A stretch of 64,000 bases of DNA from Clostridium hydrogenum (GCF_021432385.1 NZ_JAEACT010000004.1:372001-436000); one strand, 5' to 3'; positions 34,963-44,305 are shown, counted from the stretch's first letter. Translations and numbers: made by a program. Notes: generated by a model not told the origin, from the sequence alone.

Positions 34963-36723
34963 TTATATCAGGCTTCCAATCCTATATACTAAAAACGCTG
35001 CAATCCATGCAATTGCTATTTGGTAAACTACCAAGAAGGACATCATTTTTGTTCCGTATTCTTTCTTCATAGTTCCAAGCGCAGAAATGCAAGGAGGATA
35101 CAAAAGTACAAAAATTAAAAATGCATATGCTGTAAGTGGGGTAAATACCGTATGCACCACTGCCGAAATATTTGCACCATATAATACGCTCATTGTACTT
35201 ACTACGACTTCTTTCGCAGCTAGTCCACTAATTAATGCAACTGAATTTTGCCAAGTTCCAAAACCTAAAGGTGAAAAAACTGGGACTAGTATACGACCAA
35301 TATCTGATAAGAAACTATCTTTAATACTTACCATACCAGTAAAACCAAAGTGTGAAAGGAACCAGATTATTACCGAAATCGAAAATATTATAGTTCCTGC
35401 TTTCTTTAAAAAGCCTTTTCCTTTATCCCAAGTGTGCATAATTAAATTTTTAAGTCCAGGTACTTTGTATTCTGGCAATTCAATTACTAAAGGTTCTTCG
35501 CTCTTTTTAAATAAAGAATTCTTAAATATCTTTCCTATTATAAATGCAATAATTATTCCAAATAAATAAAGTGATCCAATAACTAAACCTTGATTTTTAG
35601 GGAATAGTGCTGCTGTAAGTAATGCATAGATAGGAAGCTTAGCATTACATGACATAAACGGTACTAAGAGTGCTGCTAATTTTCTATCTTTTTCACTTTC
35701 AAGTGTTCTTGCTGACATTATTGCAGGCACTGAGCATCCAAAGCCCATTACAAGAGGTATAAAGGCTTTACCTGATAACCCCATCTTTCTCATAACTACA
35801 TCCATAAGAAAAGCTGCTCTTGCCATGTATCCACTGTCTTCCAATATTGATATACAGAAAAATAAGGTAAGTATTATTGGCAGAAAAACAATTATTGATC
35901 CAACTCCTCCAACTATTCCATCTATAAGTAAAGAACTAAACCATGGGCTAGTAAACGCTAATATTGAATGTAAATATGGTATTAAAGAATCATTTACAAG
36001 ACCATCGGCTAAATTTTGAAGTGGTCCGCCAATCCATGAAAAAGTAAACTTAAATATAATCCAAATAATGAGTGCAAATAAAGGATATGCCAAAAATCTA
36101 TTTAATAATATTTTATCTATTTTTTCCGTAGTAGATTTTTGTATCTTTGATGACTTATCTATACATTTGCTCAATATTTCCTCTATGTATTTATATGCTT
36201 CTTCTTCTGAATGAAAATGACAATCACTATCATTTCCAAATTGCAAAAACTCTCCCTTAGTTAAGGCATTTTTAACCTTATCTATATTTTTACTTTTTGC
36301 TGCTACTATAGGTATAACCTGTACTTTTAATTCTTCTGACAATTTATCATAATCTATAATAATTCCTTTTTTCTCTACAACATCTATCATATTCAAGACT
36401 AATATAATAGGCTTTTTAAATTCTTTTAGCTGAGTTGTAAGATATAAATTTCTATCTAAATTTGATGCGTCTACTATATTTATTATTACATCAACCTTTT
36501 CATTTAATAAAAAGTTTTTCGACACCTTTTCTTCATTTGAATAGGTATCCATAGCATATATTCCAGGCAAATCAACAATTTGAACACCTTCATTTAAAAA
36601 TCCCACGGTTTTATCAACAGTTACTCCAGCCCAATTTCCTACATATTGATTTGACCCCGTAAGTATATTAAATAATGATGTCTTACCAACATTAGGGTTA
36701 CCAATAAGTGCAGCAGTTATCAT
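34963..36723 (-). CDS. feoB: Ferrous iron transport protein B (compact form)
   Basis: 586 residues. N-terminal GTPase: G1 GNPNVGKTS (8-16), G3 DLPG, G4-type LNMID. Membrane core blocks include GGVGSIIVFLPIILTLFFCI, EDSGYMARAAFLMD, FIPLVMGFGCSVPAIMSART and MSCNAKLPIYALL, all typical of FeoB. It is shorter than the E. coli type because the linker after the GTPase and the C-terminus are brief; both ends look natural. It takes up Fe2+ across the membrane. Two bases separate it from feoA; a Fur-like box lies upstream of the pair. Confidence 0.96.
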   Translation of the reverse strand: MITAALIGNPNVGKTSLFNILTGSNQYVGNWAGVTVDKTVGFLNEGVQIVDLPGIYAMDTYSNEEKVSKNFLLNEKVDVIINIVDASNLDRNLYLTTQLKEFKKPIILVLNMIDVVEKKGIIIDYDKLSEELKVQVIPIVAAKSKNIDKVKNALTKGEFLQFGNDSDCHFHSEEEAYKYIEEILSKCIDKSSKIQKSTTEKIDKILLNRFLAYPLFALIIWIIFKFTFSWIGGPLQNLADGLVNDSLIPYLHSILAFTSPWFSSLLIDGIVGGVGSIIVFLPIILTLFFCISILEDSGYMARAAFLMDVVMRKMGLSGKAFIPLVMGFGCSVPAIMSARTLESEKDRKLAALLVPFMSCNAKLPIYALLTAALFPKNQGLVIGSLYLFGIIIAFIIGKIFKNSLFKKSEEPLVIELPEYKVPGLKNLIMHTWDKGKGFLKKAGTIIFSISVIIWFLSHFGFTGMVSIKDSFLSDIGRILVPVFSPLGFGTWQNSVALISGLAAKEVVVSTMSVLYGANISAVVHTVFTPLTAYAFLIFVLLYPPCISALGTMKKEYGTKMMSFLVVYQIAIAWIAAFLVYRIGSLI

Positions 36724-36725
36724 AT

Positions 36726-36950
36726 TTAAGCCTCCCTTAAGAAAATATTTTTTGCGTCATTCTTTCTTATTGCAACGTCATATCCTCTTACACTTACTAA
36801 TATTGGATCTCCAAATGGAGCAAAATTTTTAACTTTAACATTAGTACCCTCTATAAATCCAAGAGCAAGTAGTCTCTTTGCTAATCTCTCATCACCTGAT
36901 ATATTTTTTATTTCTCCAACTTCATTAAGATTTAAATCGTATAGGCTCAT
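36726..36950 (-). CDS. feoA: Ferrous iron transport protein A
   Basis: The ATG at 36950 has GGAGGTG in front; an earlier in-frame codon at 36971 does not. 74 residues forming an SH3-like FeoA domain: VGEIKNISGDERLAKRLLAL, GFIEGTNVKV, PFGDPILVSVRGYDVAIRK. A small cytoplasmic partner of FeoB, translated just before it. Confidence 0.95.
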   Translation of the reverse strand: MSLYDLNLNEVGEIKNISGDERLAKRLLALGFIEGTNVKVKNFAPFGDPILVSVRGYDVAIRKNDAKNIFLREA

Positions 36951-37034
36951 ATTATTCACCTCCATTACCACTCCCTTAATTTATTTGCAATAATAAAAAT
37001 CGTCTCTTTTTATCTCTAATTACATTTTATCGTA

Positions 37035-37053
37035 ATTGATAATCATTGTCAAT
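37035..37053. promoter_or_regulatory. Fur-type box before feoAB
   Basis: ATTGATAATCATTGTCAAT is a 19-base inverted repeat very close to the Fur consensus (GATAATGATTATCATTATC), 85 bases before the feoA start. Implies iron repression of feoAB. Confidence 0.8.
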
Positions 37054-37088
37054 AGCGATTATTATATTAATTTTACTTTTTATATTTA

Positions 37089-37125
37089 GGCTATGCTTAT
37101 AGATATACAATTTTAAAGCATAGCC
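37089..37125. repeat. Short GGCTATGCTT hairpin
   Basis: GGCTATGCTT and AAAGCATAGCC around a 17-base AT-rich loop. It resembles the ends of the 48-bp hairpin family but is shorter. Position between the feo promoter and the next repeat. Confidence 0.5.
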
Positions 37126-37144
37126 AAAAATTAAAATTGCTTAT

Positions 37145-37421
37145 ACCAAATTCATCCTGTTAAATTACAACTTTTAGAGCAGAGTACAGATGACAGAGTA
37201 CAGAGTACAGTGAATGATGATTTACCTTTCGCTTTGCTTAGGTAAATCTTAAACTTAAATTTCCTCAACTTCGCTGAGCGCCATAGATGGCGCAATTGCA
37301 CAGCAATAAAAAATAAGTTTTTAGATTTTTCTACGCTCGCGTAGAAAAATCATCCTTCGTTGTACTCTGTACTCTGTACTCCGTACTCTGTGTTAAATTG
37401 TAATTCGTCAGATAATCTTGG
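37145..37421. repeat. Cloverleaf-type repeat, copy 8
   Basis: Terminal flanks ACCAAATTCATCCTGTTAAA and GTCAGATAATCTTGG. Arms of GAGTACAGAGTAC type with a GATGACA insertion on the left. Core: GATTTACC/GGTAAATC, GCGCCATAGATGGCGC, ATTGCACAGCAAT, GATTTTTCTACGC/GCGTAGAAAAATC. Forward. Very like the copy at 42864. Confidence 0.9.
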
Positions 37422-37499
37422 CATTTGCAATTTCAATTTTCCAAATGTATTATCCATGAAAATAGCCATAATGTACTTAAGCTCCATTTTGATTAATAA

Positions 37500-39131
37500 T
37501 TACTGTACTTGATAAAATACTCCGTCTATGCCAGCTACCATACTTCCATTATCTCGGATATATATATAACCTTGCGATGACCCATCATTTGATTGTACTT
37601 CTAATCTTTGTACAGAATTACCTTCCACTCCTATATCCTTTAAATCTTTTTTAGTTTCTACATAAAATTCATCATTAGAAATTGTACTTTTTATATACTT
37701 AGGATTTGCTACAGTTCCAACCTTTGCATTACTGAAGCTCTCTTTTGAAATACTTATCTTTGTTCCCATGTAACTTTGCATTTGATTTTCATCCATAGCT
37801 GTAACTGGTGAAGTAGCTACAATTTTTTGTAGATGCCAATTTCCATAGTAAGCTTCCTTTGAACTTGTCTGATTTACGGATGATGATTTTTGTGTGTTAG
37901 CAGCTTGCTTACTTTGTTCAGATTTATTTGTTTTATTACCATTTTGGCTTGCTACTTTATTTTGTACTGCCGAATTATTTTCTTTTGATGTAGCTACTTG
38001 TTCAGTACTATCATTTTTTGCTTTTTCGTTATTACTAACTTCTGATTTTTGCGTTTCTACTTTTTTATTTTGAGTATTATTTTCAGTTAATAGTTTATCC
38101 TTTGAATTTGTAAGCATAACAGCTGCTAATATCGCTATTATTGCTACTGCTATTATTGATATTCTATATGTTTTTTTCTTAAATTTTGAAATCATCTTAA
38201 TTCTCCTTTTAATCTCATCTTTGCTATTTATAAAGCTCTCCATCCCATATATTGCTCTTGAACTTTTAAAACCTCTCACAAGCTTTAAAATTGTCATTCC
38301 ATAATTTGAACTTTGACTTTCTCCCAAAGCTGATATCGCAAGTGCATCACAAGCAATTTCCCTATCAGTACCCATTTTATAAAAAGAATACCATAATACT
38401 GGATTAAACCAATGTATTGTTTGAATAATAAAAACAAAACAGCTCATTTCAATATCTCTTCTCTTAATATGAGAAATTTCATGAAATATTACATATCTCA
38501 ATTCATTCAATTCTACCTGTTTGTCCAAATTCATTGGCAACAAAAGCTTAGGTTTAAAAACTCCAAATATACCCGGAACCTTAACAAGACTTGTTTTGTA
38601 TACCCTAATATTTTTATTTATCTTAATTTTATTTTTACACTCTCTCACTATATCCAAAATTTCAACATCTCTAAGTTCTTTATAAAAACTAAGTTTATGT
38701 GAAAATAAAATAGCTGTAATCATTGTTTTGAGTCCTAATATAATCACTCCCAAAATCCAAATAAAGGCAGCCACTTTTAAGTACTCATTTGTAGTATCCT
38801 TTATATCCCTTTTAATTTTATTATTATGATTATTTACGCTAGCTGTTTGAATACTTGGTTGTATTACTTTATTATTTATCTTTGCTTCTGAAACATTTAT
38901 AACCTTACTAATACTCTTGTTATTATTAATTAAATTAAAAAAACTTATTTGACTCTTGGGTGTATATGGCATAACTAGTCTCAAAATAAGGACTAGCCAT
39001 ATTAAATAGTTTCCCTTAACGCCAATCTTGCCTTTAAAAATAACCCTTATAAGAAGTATAGCTATTGCTACAAAAGTTGCCATAATTGATGAACCTAAAA
39101 CCAATTGAAAACTATTTATAATAAAATCCAT
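37500..39131 (-). CDS. BlaR1/MecR1-family M56 metalloprotease sensor
   Basis: 543 residues. Four membrane helices surround a cytoplasmic M56 peptidase domain with zinc motif HEISH (about 216-220) and later REIACDALA; the fourth helix is near 325-342. In BlaR1, this domain cleaves the BlaI repressor after antibiotic sensing. The penicillin-binding sensor domain of true BlaR1 is missing: the outside part is a Ser/Asn/Lys-rich linker (about 345-420) and a ~120-residue lipocalin-like or unknown domain (YYGNWHLQKIVATSPV). The stimulus is therefore probably not a beta-lactam bound covalently. 14 bases after the blaI-like gene. Confidence 0.88.
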   Translation of the reverse strand: MDFIINSFQLVLGSSIMATFVAIAILLIRVIFKGKIGVKGNYLIWLVLILRLVMPYTPKSQISFFNLINNNKSISKVINVSEAKINNKVIQPSIQTASVNNHNNKIKRDIKDTTNEYLKVAAFIWILGVIILGLKTMITAILFSHKLSFYKELRDVEILDIVRECKNKIKINKNIRVYKTSLVKVPGIFGVFKPKLLLPMNLDKQVELNELRYVIFHEISHIKRRDIEMSCFVFIIQTIHWFNPVLWYSFYKMGTDREIACDALAISALGESQSSNYGMTILKLVRGFKSSRAIYGMESFINSKDEIKRRIKMISKFKKKTYRISIIAVAIIAILAAVMLTNSKDKLLTENNTQNKKVETQKSEVSNNEKAKNDSTEQVATSKENNSAVQNKVASQNGNKTNKSEQSKQAANTQKSSSVNQTSSKEAYYGNWHLQKIVATSPVTAMDENQMQSYMGTKISISKESFSNAKVGTVANPKYIKSTISNDEFYVETKKDLKDIGVEGNSVQRLEVQSNDGSSQGYIYIRDNGSMVAGIDGVFYQVQ

Positions 39132-39145
39132 ACCTGCCTACACCC

Positions 39146-39529
39146 TTACCCCTTCTTTTTATCAAGAATATTTTTTAATTCTTTTATATCTTCTTCTGTA
39201 AGTTCTGCATCTTTAACAAAATTAACCATCATAGCGTTTAGTGAGCCTTTAAAAACTCGCTTCACAAATGAGTTGCTAGCCTCTCTAACACATTCATCTT
39301 CCGACACCTTTGAAAAATAATGATAAGTTTTTTTATCTTTGGCATCTACCTCATAAGAAAGTGCTCCTTTTTTAACCAGCCTATTTATCATAGTTTTGAT
39401 TGTTTTTGGACTACATGTGGTTGTTTCTGATAAAACATCAACAATTTTGTTTGCTGTACATTTTTCATTTTCCCACACGACATTCATTACATTCCACTCA
39501 GCATCAGATATCTGCGGCAATATAGACAT
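39146..39529 (-). CDS. BlaI/MecI family transcriptional repressor
   Basis: The start is the ATG at 39529 (MSILPQISDAEWNVM), which has GGAGAG in front; the ATG five codons earlier lies within that ribosome site. 127 residues. Winged helix: SDAEWNVMNVVWENEKCTAN, TTCSPKTIKTMINRLVKKGA and LSYEVDAKDKKTYHYF, as in BlaI/MecI. The C-terminal part mediates dimerisation. Paired with the BlaR1-like protease downstream; two matching operators overlap the promoter. Confidence 0.94.
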   Translation of the reverse strand: MSILPQISDAEWNVMNVVWENEKCTANKIVDVLSETTTCSPKTIKTMINRLVKKGALSYEVDAKDKKTYHYFSKVSEDECVREASNSFVKRVFKGSLNAMMVNFVKDAELTEEDIKELKNILDKKKG

Positions 39530-39573
39530 GATATCACTCTCCATAAATATAAATTCTAGAATCTATTTTATAT

Positions 39574-39626
39574 ATTACAATTGTAATTCATAACTACATA
39601 TTACAACTGTAATTCATACTTGTCAA
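39574..39626 (-). promoter_or_regulatory. BlaI-type promoter with two operators
   Basis: Operators ATTACAATTGTAAT (39574-39587, perfect palindrome) and ATTACAACTGTAAT (39600-39613) are 26 bases apart. Minus-strand promoter: TTGACA (39626-39621), 17-base spacer, TAATAT (39603-39598). The upstream operator lies in the spacer and -10 box. TACA/TGTA is the known BlaI/MecI recognition core, so autorepression is strongly indicated. Confidence 0.88.
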
Positions 39627-39633
39627 CAAATTT

Positions 39634-39825
39634 ATTGTGAAGTAAGAGCATTCTGGAACATTAAATAGCATCAATAAATCTAAGGGGAATATTCTCAAAA
39701 TCCTAAGAACTTTCAATAACTCACTATCGTTCAAACAAATTGAAAGTTCTAAGTCTTTTAAGAATATTCCTCTAAGATTTATAAGCTGTTATTTAAATCG
39801 TTCCAAAACGCTCTTACTTCACAAT
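39634..39825. repeat. 192-bp element with 16-bp perfect terminal inverted repeats
   Basis: Ends ATTGTGAAGTAAGAGC and GCTCTTACTTCACAAT are exact inverses. Inside, ATAAATCTAAGGGGAATATT pairs with AATATTCCTCTAAGATTTAT, and AGAACTTTCAATAACTC with TTGAAAGTTCT. No coding frame. MITE-like size and form; no flanking target duplication is evident. Confidence 0.72.
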
Positions 39826-39843
39826 TATAGTGATTTTAAATGT

Positions 39844-39967
39844 AAGAACACATACCAGAGGCTTGGGCGTAAGCCCATTAAGATTCTTGAACCTATATTA
39901 TTAATTTTTAGTGTTCCATTTCAAAGATATAAATTAATCAAAAATATTAGCGTGCCTACGGAATTTT
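39844..39967 (-). repeat. Second repeat family, copy 2 (inverted)
   Basis: Reverse complement of 15920-16042 with few differences: GGGC-GTAA-GCCC hairpin, ATTAAGATTCTTGAACCTAT and CGTGCCTACGGAATTTT are shared. It sits between the 192-bp element and a half copy of the cloverleaf-type repeat. Confidence 0.8.
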
Positions 39968-39989
39968 AAGATAAAAACAAGAAATACTA

Positions 39990-40106
39990 CAATTGCGTAA
40001 GCAATCAAAAACTAAGTTTTAAGATTTTCTGTAGCAAAGCGGAAGAAAAACATCCTTCACTGTACTCTGTACTCTGTCAGCTGTACTCTGGAAAAAGGTT
40101 CGCAAT
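39990..40106. repeat. Right half of a cloverleaf-type repeat
   Basis: Starts at the ATTGC-GTAA-GCAAT hairpin and runs through AAGTTTTAAGATTTTCTGTA to the GTACTCTGTACTCTG arm and terminus GGTTCGCAAT. The left half is missing; the break is 23 bases from the second repeat family copy. Confidence 0.82.
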
Positions 40107-40112
40107 GTTTAA

Positions 40113-40622
40113 TTATTGAGCATGTGGAAACATCGGCTTAACATTTCCATAATTCTGATTTTTAAGGCTATTTTTAACTCCCTTAACTATATTAACGATG
40201 TCCATATACGCCTGCTGCGTTCCCTTAGTTACAATAGGTCTTCCAAAACTAACCAAGTGTAACCTTCTAGAACTAAAGCCGCCAATTTTCATAAGTAAAT
40301 TTACAGCTGGCATAGTATCAACTAAAACAAGTTCATCCTTATTCGGCTCTACAATAGAATACATATCTTTAACTGCCGGTATAACTAAATTAGGCTTATA
40401 TTGTCGTCCTAATGTATATACTTTGTTTTTCAATTCATCTTCACCAATATAAATAAGGTGTCCCATATCCGCCTTTGTAACTTTGTCGAAGGTAGGCACA
40501 TTTAACAATTCTTCTTCAGTTGCAACTCTATCTATTGGCAATCTGTTTATATGTATATTGGCTGCTGCTGCTGTTGAATGTGCTCCTCCAACGTCATGGT
40601 AAACAACTATCATATATTTCAC
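40113..40622 (-). CDS. DUF3189 family protein
   Basis: 169 residues starting MIVVYHDVGGAHSTAAAANI, with HLIYIGEDELKNKVYTLGRQ and PAVNLLMKIGGFSSRRLHLV, the pattern of DUF3189, found in spore-forming Firmicutes. GTGGGTG precedes the ATG. Soluble, no known catalytic motif. Function unknown. Confidence 0.82.
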   Translation of the reverse strand: MKYMIVVYHDVGGAHSTAAAANIHINRLPIDRVATEEELLNVPTFDKVTKADMGHLIYIGEDELKNKVYTLGRQYKPNLVIPAVKDMYSIVEPNKDELVLVDTMPAVNLLMKIGGFSSRRLHLVSFGRPIVTKGTQQAYMDIVNIVKGVKNSLKNQNYGNVKPMFPHAQ

Positions 40623-40705
40623 CCACTTTATTTAATTCATATAGATAGTATTTTACCAATAAAAAAAATTATTCATACTAAATCAAGCTTCCGACATTTT
40701 TAAAT

Positions 40706-40759
40706 AAGGCTATGTTTTAAATAATTGTTGATTTTCACACTTATTTGAAACATAGCCTT
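40706..40759. repeat. 48-bp 'GGCTATGTTTTAAATAAG' hairpin, copy 3
   Basis: AAGGCTATGTTTTAAATAA pairs with TTATTTGAAACATAGCCTT around a TTGTTGATTTTCACAC loop. It overlaps the stop codon of the ABC permease gene by two bases and probably terminates that transcript. Confidence 0.75.
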
Positions 40760-42053
40760 ATTTAAAAATTTCATCTTCACATTTTCTTTTAGCTGCAAAA
40801 TATCCAACAATAAGTACAAAAAAATACACTAAATATATGAGTACTGTTCCCAAGGAAAATTTTAATAGTACATTAGAAATTTCTATATACACTGCGCTCA
40901 TAAATAAGCTTAATATAAATGGTTCCCCAAAAGCTGCATGTAAATTAAATTTAATGAGCTTTTTAAATTCATTTTCAGTAATTCCTGTTTTTAATAATGT
41001 ATTATATAATTTTTTCATCATAGGTATGCCAAAAGATATTTTGTAAAAAATTATAGTTGAAAAAATAATAAAACACAAAACCATAGTAAAAAAGTATATA
41101 AAAACTATAAAATTAAATTTGCTGCTTACAAATAAACTTCCCATAGTTTTATATTGTAAATTATACTTGTAGTTAATTCTAATATACTCTATAAGCATAA
41201 AACTTAAAAAGGACAATAAAAATGTAAGTTTTCTACTTGTACACAAAATACTTTTCATACTCTTTATTTGTATATAAATTTTAAATTTAAATTTTTTTAA
41301 TACTATATTTATAAACATTACAAACGGCGTAAAAACTAGATATGCTACGATCATACTTATAAAAATATTTGTAACATAAAGCTCCATGCTTTTAGGAATA
41401 TTTATTGATATCTTTTTATAAATTACACATGCTATTATCGTTATTACTAAAGATTTTAGCCCTCTATTGTTGCCTTTTAGAATCATTGGTTTATTTTTAT
41501 ACTTTAATATATCTTTAACATTGAGAAACTTAAAAATTCTACATATTTTATAAAGCATTACTGAATATATTAGTAAAAATAATACTGCAATATTAAGATA
41601 ATTTTTATATGTAATTTCAAAAGGAATATTTTTAACTCCACACAATTTCATTATAGAAAGAAAAAATATTTTAGAAAATACCATACCAAAGCATGTGCCT
41701 AAAATAAGTGCCGAGCTTAGCAAAATAAAACTTTCTATCAAAAGTAACCTTTTTAACTCTTTCCTTGTTGTTCCAAGTAAAATGAGCGTAGTAAATTCCT
41801 TAGTTCTCCATTTCATATAATTATCATACGAGTATACGATAAATATGCATATGCTTACCATTATATATACAACAGAAAAATTAACAACATACTTTATAAG
41901 GGTACTTTCATTATTCTTTAAAATGTACTTGTTTAATATTACTGTAGAATATATGAAATTTATCATTATTGCAAAGCTTGAAGACAAAATAAAACTTATA
42001 TATCCAAAAAAATTAATTTTCAAACTCTTAAATAAAACATTTTTATATTTCAT
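40758..42053 (-). CDS. BceB-like ABC transporter permease lacking the large extracellular loop
   Basis: 431 residues, ten predicted membrane segments in the FtsX/BceB layout. Early signature: MKWRTKEFTTLILLGTTRKE followed by LKRLLLIESFILLSSALILG. In Bacillus BceB, about 200 extracellular residues between helices 7 and 8 bind the peptide target; here only about 25 residues (YNLQYKTMGSLFVSSK) lie there. The ATG overlaps the ATPase gene by 11 bases, implying coupled translation. With the ATPase and kinase it likely forms a peptide-sensing or export module. Confidence 0.85.
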   Translation of the reverse strand: MKYKNVLFKSLKINFFGYISFILSSSFAIMINFIYSTVILNKYILKNNESTLIKYVVNFSVVYIMVSICIFIVYSYDNYMKWRTKEFTTLILLGTTRKELKRLLLIESFILLSSALILGTCFGMVFSKIFFLSIMKLCGVKNIPFEITYKNYLNIAVLFLLIYSVMLYKICRIFKFLNVKDILKYKNKPMILKGNNRGLKSLVITIIACVIYKKISINIPKSMELYVTNIFISMIVAYLVFTPFVMFINIVLKKFKFKIYIQIKSMKSILCTSRKLTFLLSFLSFMLIEYIRINYKYNLQYKTMGSLFVSSKFNFIVFIYFFTMVLCFIIFSTIIFYKISFGIPMMKKLYNTLLKTGITENEFKKLIKFNLHAAFGEPFILSLFMSAVYIEISNVLLKFSLGTVLIYLVYFFVLIVGYFAAKRKCEDEIFK

Positions 42054-42810
42054 CTATTTCACCACCGATTATAGCAAGACAATCCAATATTCTATTAAAA
42101 AATTCCTTTCCTCCTTCCTTTCTATAAATTTCCGTATACACTTTTCCATCCTTTATAAAAAGAACTCTTTTGCAAAAACTTGCTGCATAAGAATCATGTG
42201 TAACCATCATTATAGTTGTATTTTTATTTTCATTTATCATCTGCATATACTTCATAAACTTTGTAGAAGCCCTTGAATCCAAATTTCCAGTGGGTTCATC
42301 TGCCATTATGATTTTAGGATTTGTAATTAGTGCCCTGCAGGCAGCTGCTCTTTGCTGCTGTCCACCAGATACATTGTGAGGATATTTATCTTTTTGTTCC
42401 CATATATTAAAGAATCTAAAAAGTTCCTGGACTTTATCCTTTATGCCTTTTTCATCAATATCATCTTTTATAAATAAAGGCAATATGGCATTTTCCTCCA
42501 AAGTCAAATCTTCAAGCAAATCAAAATCTTGAGATATTATGCCCAAGTTTTCCCTCCTAAAAATAGCTATATCGTCTTTTGTAAAGCTTGCTATATCCTT
42601 ACCCATTATTTTAACTTTTCCAAGAGTTGCCTCATCTAATCCACTTAATATATTCAAAAGGGTTGTCTTTCCACTTCCTGACGGTCCCATAATTCCGGTA
42701 AACTCGCCTTCTTCAATATTCAAACTTATGCCATTTAACGCATTATTTGAATTAATCTCAAACTTGCCACCATAAACCTTTGTTATATTTTCTGCCTGAA
42801 GTACATACAA
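42043..42810 (-). CDS. ABC transporter ATPase (BceA/LolD-like)
   Basis: 255 residues, TTG start after GGGGGTG. Walker A GPSGSGKTT (42-50), signature VSGGQQQRAAACRALI (about 147-162), Walker B IIMADEPTGNLDS. MacB/LolD/BceA group. Cytoplasmic partner of the overlapping permease gene. A cloverleaf-type repeat separates this pair from its kinase and regulator genes. Confidence 0.94.
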   Translation of the reverse strand: MYVLQAENITKVYGGKFEINSNNALNGISLNIEEGEFTGIMGPSGSGKTTLLNILSGLDEATLGKVKIMGKDIASFTKDDIAIFRRENLGIISQDFDLLEDLTLEENAILPLFIKDDIDEKGIKDKVQELFRFFNIWEQKDKYPHNVSGGQQQRAAACRALITNPKIIMADEPTGNLDSRASTKFMKYMQMINENKNTTIMMVTHDSYAASFCKRVLFIKDGKVYTEIYRKEGGKEFFNRILDCLAIIGGEIDEI

Positions 42811-42863
42811 AACTTACACCCCCTTTTATATGGATATACCAGTTAAAATATCCAAATTATTAA

Positions 42864-43143
42864 TACCAAGTGCATCCTTATAAATTACAATTTGAAGAGC
42901 AGAGTACAGATGACAGAGTACAGAGTACAGTGAATGATGATTTACCTTTCGATTCTCTCAGGTAAATCTTAAACTTAATGTTGTCAGCTTCGCTGAGCAC
43001 CATATATGGCGCGATTACGCGGCAATAAAGAAAATAATTTTTCAGATTTTTCTACGCTCGCGGAGAAAAATCGTCCTTCGTTGTACTCTGTACTCTGTAC
43101 TCCGTACTCTGTGTTAAATTGTAATTTGTCAGGATAACCTTAG
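42864..43143. repeat. Cloverleaf-type repeat, copy 9
   Basis: Flanks ACCAAGTGCATCCTTATAAA and GTCAGGATAACCTTAG. Left arm with GATGACAGAGTACAGAGTAC, as at 37145. Core: GATTTACC/GGTAAATC, GTCAGC-TTC-GCTGAG, CACCATATATGGCG, ATTACGCGGCAAT and GATTTTTCTACGC/GCGGAGAAAAATC. Forward. Confidence 0.9.
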
Positions 43144-43255
43144 AATTTGCAATTTTCAAATTTCAAGTAGTCCTCTATATAAATATTATAAAAAACTCCG
43201 TATACATTAAAAATCTTTTTATATTAATATTCACTTACGTTTTTGTAAGCTTTAA

Positions 43256-44266
43256 TCAAAAATCAACTTTAGATATATATGTAATCTTAATAGCTGTGCC
43301 TTTACCAACCTCAGATTCAATAGATATTTCATGTCCAAGATTATCTGCTATTTTTTTACACATGTAAAGTCCTATTCCCGTGGAGCTTTCAAATTTTCTT
43401 CCATTCTCACCTGTAAAAAACGGCTCAAAAACTCTCTTTAAGTCATACTTAGGTATGCCAACTCCCTCATCTCTTATTATCAAATGAGTTTTATCCATAT
43501 ACTGAACTATATTAAAATAAACATATCCTTTTTCATTCTTCTTAGAATACTTTATTGAATTTGACACCACCTGATCTATCACAAAGGCACTCCATTTTTT
43601 ATCCGTAAGCACTAAAACTTTATCCTTAATAAATTCAATTTTAGGGAACACATTTGCATATATAAATTGATTTTTTCTTGAATTTATTATTGACTTAATG
43701 AGACTTACAAGGTCAACCACCTCTGGTTCATAGTCCCTTGAAAATTGGTCTAACCTTATTATATTAAGAACTTGCTCTAGTCCATTTTTTATTTTGTAAT
43801 TTTCCTCATCAAGGTTTTTTATGGTTTCCTCATCTATATTATTTTTTTCTCTCTGAATTATTAAGTTTATTACAGAAACAGGCGTTTTCATATTATGAAT
43901 CCATTGAGAAATAAAGTATTTTATATCTGAATTTTTATAATCTATTTTGCTAATTTTCTCAGCATAATTTTTATGCATTTTAAATATAACTTGTTCAGCC
44001 ATCTTTTGTTCTGGGGTTACTGCTTCAAGATTATAGTACTCATTTTCTATACCTCTAGTCAAATTGATATTAAACCTGTAATACTTAAACCACTGAGTAC
44101 CTATAAATATAAGGTATACTGAAAGAGTAAGAAGAATTGGATAAAAAAAATCCGTTATATCCATTGAAACATAAAAATAAAATAATACTATTCCTGCACT
44201 AAAAAAAAAACTTATACTATAGAAAATATTTTCCTTTAAAAAGTTTTTAAAAACTTTCTTATACAT
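43256..44266 (-). CDS. BceS-like intramembrane-sensing histidine kinase
   Basis: 336 residues. Two membrane helices close together near the N-terminus (about 13-33 and 40-58) with almost no outside loop, the intramembrane-sensing kinase layout. Phospho-acceptor H124 in WIHNMKTPVSVINLII. ATPase blocks: VVSNSIKYSKKNEKG, RDEGVGIPKYDL, FTGENGRKFESSTGIGLYMC. Such kinases take their signal from the partner ABC transporter. GGAG precedes the ATG. Confidence 0.94.
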   Translation of the reverse strand: MYKKVFKNFLKENIFYSISFFFSAGIVLFYFYVSMDITDFFYPILLTLSVYLIFIGTQWFKYYRFNINLTRGIENEYYNLEAVTPEQKMAEQVIFKMHKNYAEKISKIDYKNSDIKYFISQWIHNMKTPVSVINLIIQREKNNIDEETIKNLDEENYKIKNGLEQVLNIIRLDQFSRDYEPEVVDLVSLIKSIINSRKNQFIYANVFPKIEFIKDKVLVLTDKKWSAFVIDQVVSNSIKYSKKNEKGYVYFNIVQYMDKTHLIIRDEGVGIPKYDLKRVFEPFFTGENGRKFESSTGIGLYMCKKIADNLGHEISIESEVGKGTAIKITYISKVDF

Positions 44267-44305
44267 TTAAAAACTCCTAACTTAAGGCATTTTAAATAAA
44301 ATATA

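Noticed and set aside
34963..36723. FeoB as a truncated pseudogene because of its short length
   Set aside because: GTPase, both core membrane halves and a natural C-terminus are present, and the start has a good ribosome site.
36951..36971. Longer FeoA with seven extra N-terminal residues
   Set aside because: That start overlaps the ribosome site of the ATG at 36950, which fits the family's usual N-terminus.
39634..39825. Considered as an insertion sequence
   Set aside because: There is no transposase frame and no clear target duplication; at most a MITE-like noncoding element.
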